Shown: positions 25,231 to 34,297 of the stretch, one piece after another
How the letters are laid out: each line of letters begins with the position of its first letter
How positions within the stretch are numbered: the first letter of the stretch is position 1
Origin: Exiguobacterium sp018617385
Lineage (GTDB): Bacteria > Bacillota > Bacilli > Exiguobacteriales > Exiguobacteriaceae
DNA length: 64,000 bases
Direction of reading: 5' to 3'
Assembly (NCBI RefSeq): GCF_018617385.1
Contig: NZ_JACSKA010000006.1
Location: 62,001-126,000, forward strand
Notes under the pieces: model-generated
Databases searched by the model: none
What the model was told of the DNA's origin: nothing
The model's input: only the letters and a program-made list of their open reading frames with translations
Program-made: the position numbers and the translations under genes

Positions 25231-26978
25231 GATGCCACCCCTTCATCCGTTGCCGGGAAACGCATCATGATTCGAAAACCGCCTGTTTCAGGTGTAGCCA
25301 ACATAAATTCTGCCTCCCGATTATAGTTTAACATGAGTCGATCACGAATGTTTCGTAATCCTGTGCCCTCTGTGTCATAAAATGTCGAGTCCCCTTGTTC
25401 AATCCGTGACATGACCCGTTCCCACTCTTCCGTCGTCAAGGAACGTCCACTATTCTCACAGCGAATCACGAGTGTCGCCCCTTCCATCCAAATCATCACG
25501 TCAAATCGATTCGCCAACGCCGAGCCGTCTCGTTCGAACCCATGTTTGAAAAAGTTCTCTGCGAGCGGCTGTAAAATCATCTTAGGAACAATCAGTTCAT
25601 GGAGGTCCTGAGGGACTGAAACGTTCACTTGAAACTGATTTGGAAAACGTACGTCTTGCAGGCGAATATATGAGTTCAAATGCTCGATTTCTCTCTTTAG
25701 CGTGACCATCGACTCTTCAGGATGCATCGTATATCGCATCATCGAAGAGAGTTGTGTGATCAATCGATAGACGGTTTTTCCATCTCCCTTTAAAGCGAGT
25801 GTACCGATCGACTGTAGCGCATTGAATAAGAAATGCGGATTGGTTTGCGCCTGTAAGGCACGTAGTTCATTTGTTCGGTTCTCTAAGGCAAGCTTATACT
25901 CCCGTTGAATCAGATCATCGATTCGCTCAATCATCCGCTTGAACTGTCTCCCGAGTACGCCGAACTCATCATTTCCAAGGGAATCGAACGAGACCGTCAT
26001 ATCGCCTTGCTCAATTCGCCAAATGTTCGAGGTCAACGTCTTGATTGGAGTCGTCAGTTTCATCGAGGCGTACGTGGCACCGATCAACGCCAGAATGAGG
26101 GAGATGATTCCGACTAACAAAATAATGAACGATGTTCGTGAAGCCGGCTCCGTCAAGAGCTGATCTGGAATCGACTTCCCGACATAGAACTGCTGATGGT
26201 CGAACTCAAACGTTTTCGTGATTTGATGATGTTTTCCATCGGTCGAGAGCGACCTCGGTTGAAACGAAGAAGGAATCTCGCCATCTCCAAGATGGGCGAA
26301 CACACGATTGTCCTCACCAACGAACCATAGACTTTCCTCCGGACTATTTTGAAGAGAAGCCAACTGTCCGATGAACAAATCTTCCGTGATATCGAGTGAC
26401 AGAATCGCGAGCGGTTCGTTCGTTTCAATTTTGTCGAGTCTGAAATGGAGGGTGACGACATCTTCTTGCGTCATGATTGGTCCGAAATCATGATACGGGA
26501 TGAGCGGATGTGACGCTTCAAGCAGGACGCGACTTTTCGGATTATTCAACAACTGTCGTTGGACAGCGCTCGGCTCTTTTTTGGAACGTGGTGATACTTT
26601 CATTTTATACGCTGCGAATGAATCCATGTCTTCAAGCATCAACAGCTGAATTTGCGCCACGTCTTCCCGGGACAAATACATCGCGAGGAGCGCTCGTCGC
26701 ACTTCAATCTCCGTTTCTCTTAACGACAGTCCCGGTCCGTATTCCAATATGTCCAATACGTCACGATCCGCATACAGGCTAGTCGGCAAGCGACTCAAGT
26801 CAGAGATATAGCGTTCCATCTGACGCGTCCCCCGTTCAAGCGACCATTCCGTCATTTCTAGACCGCGTTCACGTTCTCGATCCTCCACATACCAAAATGA
26901 AATGATTGTCGCGATAATGACCGGCACGATAATGGTCAATGCAATCATTCCCGTTAACTTTGTCCGAATGCTATTCAA
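25227..26978 (-). CDS. yesM: YesM-type sensor histidine kinase
   Basis: A 583-residue kinase. It has an N-terminal membrane segment, a ~260-residue extracellular sensor part, a second helix (IILLVGIISLILALIGATYASMKL) and a HAMP domain. A His_kinase block follows (QAQTNPHFLFNALQSI, phosphoacceptor His). The ATPase has PLAENFFKHGF and GTGLRNIRDRL. It starts at TTG after GGGGGG. These kinases usually control sugar or oligosaccharide uptake. The promoter region has a perfect palindrome at 27016-27029. Confidence 0.9.
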   Translation of the reverse strand: MNSIRTKLTGMIALTIIVPVIIATIISFWYVEDRERERGLEMTEWSLERGTRQMERYISDLSRLPTSLYADRDVLDILEYGPGLSLRETEIEVRRALLAMYLSREDVAQIQLLMLEDMDSFAAYKMKVSPRSKKEPSAVQRQLLNNPKSRVLLEASHPLIPYHDFGPIMTQEDVVTLHFRLDKIETNEPLAILSLDITEDLFIGQLASLQNSPEESLWFVGEDNRVFAHLGDGEIPSSFQPRSLSTDGKHHQITKTFEFDHQQFYVGKSIPDQLLTEPASRTSFIILLVGIISLILALIGATYASMKLTTPIKTLTSNIWRIEQGDMTVSFDSLGNDEFGVLGRQFKRMIERIDDLIQREYKLALENRTNELRALQAQTNPHFLFNALQSIGTLALKGDGKTVYRLITQLSSMMRYTMHPEESMVTLKREIEHLNSYIRLQDVRFPNQFQVNVSVPQDLHELIVPKMILQPLAENFFKHGFERDGSALANRFDVMIWMEGATLVIRCENSGRSLTTEEWERVMSRIEQGDSTFYDTEGTGLRNIRDRLMLNYNREAEFMLATPETGGFRIMMRFPATDEGVAS

Positions 26979-27015
26979 CGCTATCCCCCCTACCTCATGA
27001 GTATATCACGCACTA

Positions 27016-27029
27016 TGCAAACGTTTGCA
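27016..27029. promoter_or_regulatory. LacI/cre-like palindrome upstream of yesM
   Basis: TGCAAACGTTTGCA is a perfect 14-bp palindrome with the CG core of LacI-family operators. It overlaps the probable -35 (TTGCAA); a TATACT -10 follows at about 19 nt. Its edges differ from the CcpA cre consensus at two symmetric positions, so a dedicated LacI-type repressor is also possible. Confidence 0.6.
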
Positions 27030-27036
27030 ATAATCC

Positions 27037-27072
27037 TAAAAGAGAATCCTCGTTTCTTTCGAAACAAGGATT
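27037..27072 (-). terminator. Terminator of the M48-ankyrin gene
   Basis: AATCCT-GTTTC pairs with GAAAC-AGGATT, followed on the minus strand by CTCTTTTA. Confidence 0.75.
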
Positions 27073-27081
27073 ACGCGACGA

Positions 27082-28296
27082 TTAATACGATTCCATTAAA
27101 TCAATGAGTTGTGGACCGTGTCCCATTTCTCGCGCCACATCAATCGGTGTCATACCTTCTTCGTTCTCAATGGTCACGTCTGCACCGTGATCAAGTAAGA
27201 GACGGACCGTCTCAGGATCGACGTCATCATTATAGAACAAGTTATGGAGCGGTGTTTCCCCATATTCGTCTTGAATGTTCACATCCGTCACGTTTGCCAG
27301 TTCCGCTTCAATTTCTTCATAACTCGCATTCATGAACGTCAATTCTTGAATCGGTTCTCCTAATTCCATTTCCCAATCCTCTTCGAAATCCTCGCTCATG
27401 GCCGATGCGACAAAATCAGATAAATCATCGTTCATGACGAGTAAGGCGATGATGGCTCCGTTTCCGATGACAGTCAATAGAATCATCGAAATGATAGAGG
27501 CTTTCACATATCCCGCTGTTTTAAAGACCGGTACGTTTTCTTCGCCCGCATGTGTCGCAATCGCTGCGATGCGTTTCGGTAATGTCGGATGCGTCGACAA
27601 CAGTTCACTATATTTCGCGATGAATCCGTTCTCCCGGCTCGCTTCATACAGATAGTCAAACTCATTCACTTCTTTCGCGAGCGGTCCCCCGATTGCAAGT
27701 ACGGTCAACGCTCGTTTTGCTGCTCCTGAATCTTGAAGATAATGCGCTGCCATCCGGTCACACGTATATTCACATGCACGCGAATAAGCCGATCCTAAAA
27801 ACGGAATGATGCTACCAAGTAAGACAACCCATTGTTTTTGAACGTGGTTCCGACGAATATGTGCCAATTCATGTGCGATGACAAACTCGACTTCTTTCGT
27901 CTGTCCAGTACGTGTCAATTCCACGACATCAGAATATAAGATGACCATATTCTTTTGGAAGAATCGCGTGGCGAAAGCATTTAATACACCACCAGCTTGT
28001 AAGATATACACATCCGGCAACAACCGAATCCCCATCTCAGCCCCGACGCGTTGAACCAGTTCATGAAGCTCTGCGAACTGACGAGGCGTCACCTTGACAC
28101 CGTTCGTCCGAATATATCCGATCTGAATCCAGTGCGTAAACATCGAGAGTGCTACGATCGTCCCGATGATCCACAAGAAAAGACCGAACGATGCAATCGT
28201 CAGTACGATTCCTAAAATCAAGACGAGTACGCTTGCTGCGACTAATAATGAGAAGTATAAATTTTCTCGTTTATGTACCAAGTTTGAATGATTCAT
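27082..28296 (-). CDS. M48 family membrane metalloprotease with C-terminal ankyrin repeats
   Basis: A 404-residue zinc protease of the HtpX/Ste24 type. Two N-terminal helices (about 15-55) precede the zinc motif HELAH (142-146); a downstream ACEYTCDRMAAHY supplies the third-ligand glutamate. A third hydrophobic segment (ASIISMILLTVIGNGAIIALLVM) follows. The tail then changes to two ankyrin-like repeats (about 330-402: DEYGETPLHNLFYN..., EEGMTPIDVAREMGHG). The ankyrin extension is unusual for this family and could recruit substrates or be self-inhibitory. The start has AAGGAG. It is a single-gene unit. Confidence 0.88.
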   Translation of the reverse strand: MNHSNLVHKRENLYFSLLVAASVLVLILGIVLTIASFGLFLWIIGTIVALSMFTHWIQIGYIRTNGVKVTPRQFAELHELVQRVGAEMGIRLLPDVYILQAGGVLNAFATRFFQKNMVILYSDVVELTRTGQTKEVEFVIAHELAHIRRNHVQKQWVVLLGSIIPFLGSAYSRACEYTCDRMAAHYLQDSGAAKRALTVLAIGGPLAKEVNEFDYLYEASRENGFIAKYSELLSTHPTLPKRIAAIATHAGEENVPVFKTAGYVKASIISMILLTVIGNGAIIALLVMNDDLSDFVASAMSEDFEEDWEMELGEPIQELTFMNASYEEIEAELANVTDVNIQDEYGETPLHNLFYNDDVDPETVRLLLDHGADVTIENEEGMTPIDVAREMGHGPQLIDLMESY

Positions 28297-28361
28297 CTAA
28301 TTTCTCCTTCTTTTTCCAAAATACATGTTTAATTATACCGTTCCTTCCAGAAGAAACAACG

Positions 28362-28396
28362 AAAAAAATAGAAACTGACGGATTCGTCAGTTTCTA
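28362..28396 (-). terminator. Terminator of the sugar dehydrogenase gene
   Basis: TAGAAACTGACG pairs with CGTCAGTTTCTA, followed by TTTTTTTC on the minus strand. Confidence 0.9.
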
Positions 28397-29494
28397 GCGG
28401 ATGGTCACTTGATAGAGTTTGTCGTCTTGTGATTGTGGATTGCCTCGTCCGTCCGTATTGTTCGAAATAAAATACAACGTATCGTCGTCCAACCACACAT
28501 CCCGAATGCGTCCGACCCCTTCGACAATTGTCGTGACTTGCTTCGTTTCACGATTGATGGCAACGAGCCGCTCGTTCCGTAGTGTCGCCATGTATACGTA
28601 CCGTTCATCGGTCGCAATACCAGACGGTGCCCAAGACGTCTCACCGACTTCAAACCATGGCGTGACCAGACCCTCTCGTTCTTCATTTGCCTCAATGAGT
28701 GGCCATCCATAATTGTTTCCTTCTTCAATCACGTTGACCTCGTCATGTCCACTCGCCCCATGCTCACTCGCATAAAGCATATCATCCATCCGACTGAGTC
28801 CTTGAGGGTTCCGATGACCTAGCGAGTAAATCCAGTCGGTCGGTCCCCCTTCACCCGATAATGGAATTCGTAAAATCTTCCCTGCCAAAGAGGATTCGTC
28901 TTGTGCAAGTTCCGGCACGAGTGCATCGCCCGTCGTCACCCAAAGATACGCTCCATCGACTAATAGACGTCCGCCGTTATGGAAACGTGCCCCTGGTATC
29001 TCGTCAATCAAGACGCCCGTTTCCTCGAAACGTTCCCCGTCCCACGTCAACTCCACCACCCGGTTCTTGACGTCTCTTCCCGATGAGCCGTACGTATGAT
29101 ATGCGTAAAGGATCCCGCTCGATTCAAAATCGTCGCTCAGCGCGATGCCAAGGAGTCCTCCTTCACCAATCTCAAATACGTCTTCGTCCAAGTTCACGGC
29201 AGATTGCGTCACGCGACCGGAATCATCGATTACCGCGATGGTTCCCCCACGTTCCGAAACGAACCATTCGTCCGCACTTCGAGCGAGTGACCACGGGATC
29301 TCTAGATTCTCAGCGATGGCGGTCACTTCCCCGATGTTCAGTTCCGTCTCTTCAGTGGTATTCGATTCTTCAGATGTTGCCGACTCATCACGAGTCGATT
29401 CTTCAGCAGGTGGTGGCTCCGTACCCTCGTTCGTCGGTTCTGGCGTACATCCCATAAGAAACAATAGTGTCACAATCCCGATTTGACGTTTCAT
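28394..29494 (-). CDS. Lipoprotein glucose/sorbosone dehydrogenase-like (PQQ-type propeller)
   Basis: A 366-residue lipoprotein. The signal peptide ends in the lipobox LFLMGC. An acidic Ser/Thr/Glu-rich linker (to about residue 52) precedes a six-bladed propeller of the soluble aldose sugar dehydrogenase family: NLEIPWSLA, GGLLGIALSDDF, ARFHNGGRLLVDG, YSLGHRNPQGLS, ASEHGASGHDEVN, NNYGWP. The conserved histidines in HNGGRL and GHRNPQ fit PQQ-enzyme active sites. It lies 37 nt after an MFS gene with no clear terminator between, so the two may be co-transcribed. No PQQ synthesis gene is visible in the window. Confidence 0.88.
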   Translation of the reverse strand: MKRQIGIVTLLFLMGCTPEPTNEGTEPPPAEESTRDESATSEESNTTEETELNIGEVTAIAENLEIPWSLARSADEWFVSERGGTIAVIDDSGRVTQSAVNLDEDVFEIGEGGLLGIALSDDFESSGILYAYHTYGSSGRDVKNRVVELTWDGERFEETGVLIDEIPGARFHNGGRLLVDGAYLWVTTGDALVPELAQDESSLAGKILRIPLSGEGGPTDWIYSLGHRNPQGLSRMDDMLYASEHGASGHDEVNVIEEGNNYGWPLIEANEEREGLVTPWFEVGETSWAPSGIATDERYVYMATLRNERLVAINRETKQVTTIVEGVGRIRDVWLDDDTLYFISNNTDGRGNPQSQDDKLYQVTIR

Positions 29495-29531
29495 GTCGGT
29501 TCGCCTCCCTTTCCTTCATCATACCCTTGTT

Positions 29532-30992
29532 TTACGAGCGCTGTGAAGGTTCCGGTGGGCGGGCCGGCAAACGGGTTGCGATGATAAATGCAATCACAGC
29601 TGCAATCATCGCTCCGATGAAGATACTGTTTAGTCCGGTCGCAATAATCTGTTCACCTTGCAGACGGACAGAGGCGCTTAATGTCTCCGTCACACTTTGA
29701 TTGAAGAAGTCTTCCAAAGACACTTGGGATAACGCACTACTTTCTTTAAAGTCGTTGAGCACGACGAAGTTAAAGACCGCTCCAAACACTGCTACACCGA
29801 GCGTTTGACCGACCGTACTTAAGAAGGAATTGGTCGCGGTCGCCGTTCCTCGTTGCTGATAGGAAACGACGGTTTGCAAGACGACGATAAACATCGGCTG
29901 TGACAATCCGAACCCTACCCCAATCAAAGCCACCGCACCATATACCCAGAAATCCGAGCTTGATTGAGATAAGAGTGTCAACGTGAACGTTCCGATGACG
30001 AGTAACCCCATACCAACCAACGCGCGACGTCTCGGGGAGGCCACACCGAGCGTCCGTCCCCCGATAATCGATGTGAATGTCCATGCAACAGACAACGGCA
30101 TCAACATGAATCCAGCCTCGGTCGCTGTTTTTCCTAACACGGCTTGCGCCCAAATCGGGATGTAAGCTGACATCGAAACGAGCACCCAAGCCGCAAAAAA
30201 GACTGAGCCGTTGATGGCCGCAATCGTTGGTTGCTTGAGCAAATCAAACGGCAATAACGGAGAGGTTGCTCTTCTTTCCGATAGGAAGAATCCCCCTAAC
30301 AAAACAAGACTAAGTACGCCACTTCCGACGATGGTCGTCGTCCATTCATTCGTTTCACTGAACGTGATCAAGGCGTATAAAAACGCGGTCGTTCCTCCAG
30401 CGAACAAGAGAGCACCTTTTAAATCAATCCGCTCGCTCGTTTCAGCGACGGTTTCTTTATAAAAGACGATAATCATGATGAATGAGAGTAACGCAAATGG
30501 CACGTTTAATAAGAATACGTAACGCCAAGACAACGTTTCGACCAAAAATCCACCGATGACGGGACCGAGCACACCCGATACACCCCAGACCGCACTTAGA
30601 ATTCCTTGAATTTTCCCACGCTCTTCATATTTATATAAATCACCAATAATCGTCATCGAAATCGGAAGCACGGCTCCGGCCCCGAGACCTTGCAGCGCCC
30701 GAAAGACAATGAGTTGTTCCATCGATGTCGCTAACCCACATAACAATGAAGACACGGTGAACAACCCGATTCCAAACAACAGGACGCGCTTACGCCCGAA
30801 TAAGTCTGCCACTTTTCCATAAATCGGTGTCGAAACCGCCGTAAAAAGTAAGAAGGCGGCAAATACCCAGCTGACGAGCGTCGCCCCGTTCAACTCACTG
30901 GCGATGACCGGTGTCGCAACCGATACGACCGTCCCTTCAATCGCCGCTAAAAAGGTTGCCAGTAAGAGGGCAACCGTCACATTTTTTCTCAT
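29532..30992 (-). CDS. MFS multidrug efflux pump, DHA2 (14-helix) type
   Basis: A 486-residue transporter with about 14 helices. Motif A is GKVADLFGRKRVLL. FRALQGLGAGAVLPISMTIIGD matches the DHA2 helix 4 region, and motif C-like GPVIGGFLVE follows. It starts IEGTVVSVATPVIASEL, very like EmrB/QacA proton-driven drug antiporters. The start has GGGGAG at 9 nt. The substrate is unknown. Confidence 0.9.
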   Translation of the reverse strand: MRKNVTVALLLATFLAAIEGTVVSVATPVIASELNGATLVSWVFAAFLLFTAVSTPIYGKVADLFGRKRVLLFGIGLFTVSSLLCGLATSMEQLIVFRALQGLGAGAVLPISMTIIGDLYKYEERGKIQGILSAVWGVSGVLGPVIGGFLVETLSWRYVFLLNVPFALLSFIMIIVFYKETVAETSERIDLKGALLFAGGTTAFLYALITFSETNEWTTTIVGSGVLSLVLLGGFFLSERRATSPLLPFDLLKQPTIAAINGSVFFAAWVLVSMSAYIPIWAQAVLGKTATEAGFMLMPLSVAWTFTSIIGGRTLGVASPRRRALVGMGLLVIGTFTLTLLSQSSSDFWVYGAVALIGVGFGLSQPMFIVVLQTVVSYQQRGTATATNSFLSTVGQTLGVAVFGAVFNFVVLNDFKESSALSQVSLEDFFNQSVTETLSASVRLQGEQIIATGLNSIFIGAMIAAVIAFIIATRLPARPPEPSQRS

Positions 30993-31007
30993 TCATTCCA
31001 TCTCCCC

Positions 31008-31049
31008 AAAAAAATAGTGGCGTCGGAAGGTTCCGAGCACCACTTCAAC
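31008..31049 (-). terminator. Terminator of the nos operon
   Basis: An imperfect hairpin with the strong inner stem CGGAA/TTCCG and outer AGTGG/CCACT, followed by TTTTTTTG on the minus strand. Confidence 0.7.
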
Positions 31050-31055
31050 TGTCTA

Positions 31056-31775
31056 TTATTTTGTGCGAGCCGCGTCCATTTGACAAGTGTCATCTTTCGA
31101 TTCGAAAAAGAATTCTCTTAGTCGTTCATATGCGGCTTGTTCATCTTGGACATATACCTTCCCACAAACAGCACCCGCTCGCATCATCCAGACCTCATCT
31201 GCCAACATGGCGGCGACGTCAAGTTGATGCGTTGAAAACACGACGGTCGTCCCCCGTTTGGCCTCTTGTCGCAATAGTTCGCTGAGCATTTGCATCCATA
31301 GAGGATCGAATCCGTTCGTCGGTTCATCCAACAACAAAATGGCCGGTTCGCTTACAAGAGCTTGAGACAACAAGAGACGTTGCCGCATCCCTTTTGAGAG
31401 TTCGGAGACGCGCTTTCGTTTATGCTCGTACAGACCGACTCGTTTTAAAATATCCAGAGTCGGATGTGCCCCTTGCAAGGTAGCGTAGTAGATGAATGTC
31501 TCCTCAACTGTCCATGCCTCATCAAAATAGAAATCATCCGGCATATAGCCAAAACTCTCATTATATTTCGCGCGTTGTTTAATCGTATAACCATTCAATT
31601 GAATGTTGCCGGTACTCGGTTTGATGGTACCATTCATCAGATTCAACAGCGTCGATTTTCCGGCACCATTGCTTCCACACAACGCCACGATTTTCCCCGA
31701 GACGATGTCTTCACGAATGGGATGTAGTGACCACGAATCACCGTATTTTTTCCCTACATCCAAACAGTTAATCAT
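31056..31775 (-). CDS. nosF: NosF-like ABC ATPase
   Basis: A 239-residue ATPase. Walker A is GSNGAGKST, the signature is LSKGMRQRL, Walker B is AILLLDEPTNGFD and the H-loop is STHQLD. It pairs with the membrane protein encoded just upstream, which it overlaps by 8 nt. Gene order nosD-nosL-nosY-nosF identifies the ABC-type maturation machinery for copper centres, in which NosDFY hand copper to its target. It is the last gene before a terminator. Confidence 0.88.
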   Translation of the reverse strand: MINCLDVGKKYGDSWSLHPIREDIVSGKIVALCGSNGAGKSTLLNLMNGTIKPSTGNIQLNGYTIKQRAKYNESFGYMPDDFYFDEAWTVEETFIYYATLQGAHPTLDILKRVGLYEHKRKRVSELSKGMRQRLLLSQALVSEPAILLLDEPTNGFDPLWMQMLSELLRQEAKRGTTVVFSTHQLDVAAMLADEVWMMRAGAVCGKVYVQDEQAAYERLREFFFESKDDTCQMDAARTK

Positions 31776-32565
31776 GACGATTCCCTCCGTACATCACCGT
31801 CGAGGCAAGCGATAACAAGAAACCACTTGCCGTAAGCAAGCTCAACCAGACTCCAGCATATCCAATCGGTCGATGCATCCAATTCAACAGATGGAGATAG
31901 ACATCCCCAAACACATCTGAAGAGGATACAATCGTACTGGCCCATACACGCATCAAGTCAAATCCATTCAGAAACAGCGCCACAATCATGCCGTTCACTT
32001 GCATACCGTAAGGAAGCCAGGAAACGATGGTCACGAGAAGCGTTGGCCAAAGTAACACGAGGATGGTCCATGTGAGGAAGGCCAGTAACATCGCTCGAAT
32101 CCGCTTGCGCGCGATTAGTCCAAGCAAGGTTCCGAGCGCTGTCGCGTAGATTGTTAATCCAATCGCGTAAGAAAACAAAATCATCCAAGTCTTACCTGAT
32201 TGTCCGACAACGAGCGAAGCAATGAGGAAAGCCAACAGCAGAATAAGTCCTTGTGTCACGAGAAATGAACTGAATCGGACAAAAATCAACTTCCATTTAG
32301 GATAGGTAAATGTTGAGAGGAGATTCAACCGCTTCGATTCCTGTTCCTGTCCCCAATGAAGCGCTGTGGTCAATAAGATGAAAAGAGGAAGTAACAGACC
32401 GAGCACCGTGATGAGCGTTGCACTTACGTTTGTATAGTCCGCAGCAACCGGTAGTGCTTGTCCGAGTCCTCCGAGTAGAACGAGCGTGAGAATCCATATA
32501 ACTAAAAATACATAGTTCTCACGCTGTCTCAGACTCCGCGCCCATTCCATTCGCCACAGTGACAT
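31768..32565 (-). CDS. nosY: NosY-like ABC permease
   Basis: A 265-residue membrane protein with six predicted helices (for example YVFLVIWILTLVLLGGLGQALP, LITVLGLLLPLFILLTTALHWG and LLALLTWTILVLL-like segments). It is the permease partner of NosF and starts 3 nt after the nosL stop. It opens MSLWRMEWARSLRQRENYVF, typical for ABC-2 permeases of NosY type. The SD sequence is only moderate (AAGGGC). Confidence 0.82.
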   Translation of the reverse strand: MSLWRMEWARSLRQRENYVFLVIWILTLVLLGGLGQALPVAADYTNVSATLITVLGLLLPLFILLTTALHWGQEQESKRLNLLSTFTYPKWKLIFVRFSSFLVTQGLILLLAFLIASLVVGQSGKTWMILFSYAIGLTIYATALGTLLGLIARKRIRAMLLAFLTWTILVLLWPTLLVTIVSWLPYGMQVNGMIVALFLNGFDLMRVWASTIVSSSDVFGDVYLHLLNWMHRPIGYAGVWLSLLTASGFLLSLASTVMYGGNRHD

Positions 32566-32568
32566 CGA

Positions 32569-33114
32569 TTATTGCCCTTCTTCTTCTGTATCCATGTCCA
32601 TTTCGCTATCTTGATCCATTGAGCCTTCGCCATCCATCTTCATGTGCATCTCGCCGCGCTCCCACGAATGGTCTTTCAATTGATCAAAGTCCATCATATC
32701 TCCACCATTCTCTTCGATATAGGCTTCAGCATCAGCCTCTTTTGCGAACGAGAGAATATTGTACGCCATTGGTGTTTTTGATTCTTTGTCGTACACGAAC
32801 ATCGCTTCGTCTAATTCGATCCAATCTTTCGTATTGAAATCTTTCACGTACATCGCAGCAATATCTTCTTCTTTTTGTTCAGGATACCAATCACGCATGA
32901 GACAACCGATGTCATCAAACGCATATCCCTTTTCGTTTTCCATGATGGCTTCCGCTGCGAACTGCTTATCCATGATTTTCATTTTACACACTTCGCACTC
33001 TGTTTCGCCCCATTTGATTTCAAACGGTTCTGCCGATGCACTCGAACATGCCCCGAGTGCCAATGATAGTCCTGCGATAGATAATAATCCTGCTACTTGT
33101 TTATACGATTTCAT
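32569..33114 (-). CDS. nosL: NosL-like copper-binding lipoprotein with Met-rich tail
   Basis: A 181-residue lipoprotein. The signal peptide ends in a lipobox (LALGAC). The NosL copper motif follows as ECEVCKMKIMD, with MAYNILSFAKEADAEAYIEE later. The last ~30 residues are acidic and rich in methionine with a few histidines (HSWERGEMHMKMDGEGSM...), absent from typical NosL and suited to Cu(I) binding. The start at 33114 (MKSYKQ) has GGGAGG at 7 nt and lies inside the end of nosD (14-nt overlap). Confidence 0.88.
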   Translation of the reverse strand: MKSYKQVAGLLSIAGLSLALGACSSASAEPFEIKWGETECEVCKMKIMDKQFAAEAIMENEKGYAFDDIGCLMRDWYPEQKEEDIAAMYVKDFNTKDWIELDEAMFVYDKESKTPMAYNILSFAKEADAEAYIEENGGDMMDFDQLKDHSWERGEMHMKMDGEGSMDQDSEMDMDTEEEGQ

Positions 33115-34285
33115 GTCGTTTCCTCCCAAATATCCAAATGATGATAAGTAACATGATACTCCCTAAATTCCAAATCGAACCGCTCCACTCCCACCTTGCT
33201 GTATAGGTTTGCGGTGAAAGGTCCGTCAACGATACATCGTTCGGACTTCTCAGAATGTTTTCTAATAGGAGAAGTCCCGGAGACCCGTATAATAATTCTA
33301 GCGCTTCATATGAATCGGTTAATAAGAACAAATACGGTTCGGTTTGAAATGGGATTTCGCTATACCCGTCACGATCTAGGTCCAACGTCGTCCCACCCCA
33401 GACATTTCCTTGTACAACGTTGTCATGCGACTCGACCATCGTCACCGGTTCACGATTTCCTAACAGGTTATTTTGAAGAATCATCATCCCCGTTGCTTGC
33501 TTGAATTGAAAGCCGATATCGTTGCCGTTAATCGTATTCCGTTCAAGAATCGTTCCTGCCGACTGCTCCGCGAACAAGCCGATATGATTTCCAGATATAT
33601 TCGTCATCTCGATGGTCGTGTCGATTGCCTCATAGAGCATCAGCCCCGTCGCCGTTCCACCGAACTGGTCGTGTACATTCCCATTTTTAAAGACGACTCG
33701 ATTCGTTCCCATAATCATCGCACCGGTCAAATTATGATGGAGTTCGGGCACCGAAATCACCACGTCAGTCGGAAACATCAAGTGAATGCCGTAGCGTGAA
33801 TGCGAAACGACCGGTCGAACAATCGTATGCTGAGATCCATTCTCTATGTATATCCCATCTCGCACGTCCTTCACTACAGCACCTTGCAGTTCGGTCGCCT
33901 CACTATTGAGGATTACCATCCCATCTGCCTGTCCATTCCCATCAATGGCCATTCGTGTGACACGAACCCCGTAACTATCCTCAATCGAAATTCCTGTTCC
34001 CGCAGACTCGATCGACACATCAAGCAGTTGATGTCCGAGACCAGATACTTGGATGGCTGGTACATCGTCGTTCTCACATTGTTGTACTGATACACGTTCG
34101 AGAACAGCACCGGTTCCACGCATGATAAATGCGGGATGGCCACAACTCGTATATGTTTTTCCGCCTCCATCCACATGCTCATTCGACTCAATGATGATTG
34201 GTTCAGTCAACGGAATCGACTTTTCTTCCGCATCGACTTGTGGAACCCAACACAAAAATAGGATGCAAATTAATAGTCGTTTCAT
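33101..34285 (-). CDS. nosD: NosD-like periplasmic/extracytoplasmic beta-helix protein
   Basis: A 394-residue protein with an N-terminal signal (LLICILFLCWVPQVDA). A right-handed beta-helix follows, made of repeated turns such as NTINGNDIGFQFKQATGMMILQNN and DGIYIENGSQHTIVRPVVSHSRYGIHLMF. A C-terminal hydrophobic anchor (IMLLIIIWIFG) is present. It is the first gene of the nos cluster with GGAGGGGG upstream and a cre-like box in its leader (34298-34311). NosD works with NosFY in copper-centre assembly. No nosZ is adjacent. Confidence 0.88.
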   Translation of the reverse strand: MKRLLICILFLCWVPQVDAEEKSIPLTEPIIIESNEHVDGGGKTYTSCGHPAFIMRGTGAVLERVSVQQCENDDVPAIQVSGLGHQLLDVSIESAGTGISIEDSYGVRVTRMAIDGNGQADGMVILNSEATELQGAVVKDVRDGIYIENGSQHTIVRPVVSHSRYGIHLMFPTDVVISVPELHHNLTGAMIMGTNRVVFKNGNVHDQFGGTATGLMLYEAIDTTIEMTNISGNHIGLFAEQSAGTILERNTINGNDIGFQFKQATGMMILQNNLLGNREPVTMVESHDNVVQGNVWGGTTLDLDRDGYSEIPFQTEPYLFLLTDSYEALELLYGSPGLLLLENILRSPNDVSLTDLSPQTYTARWEWSGSIWNLGSIMLLIIIWIFGRKRHEIV

Positions 34286-34297
34286 GCCCCCTCCTTC

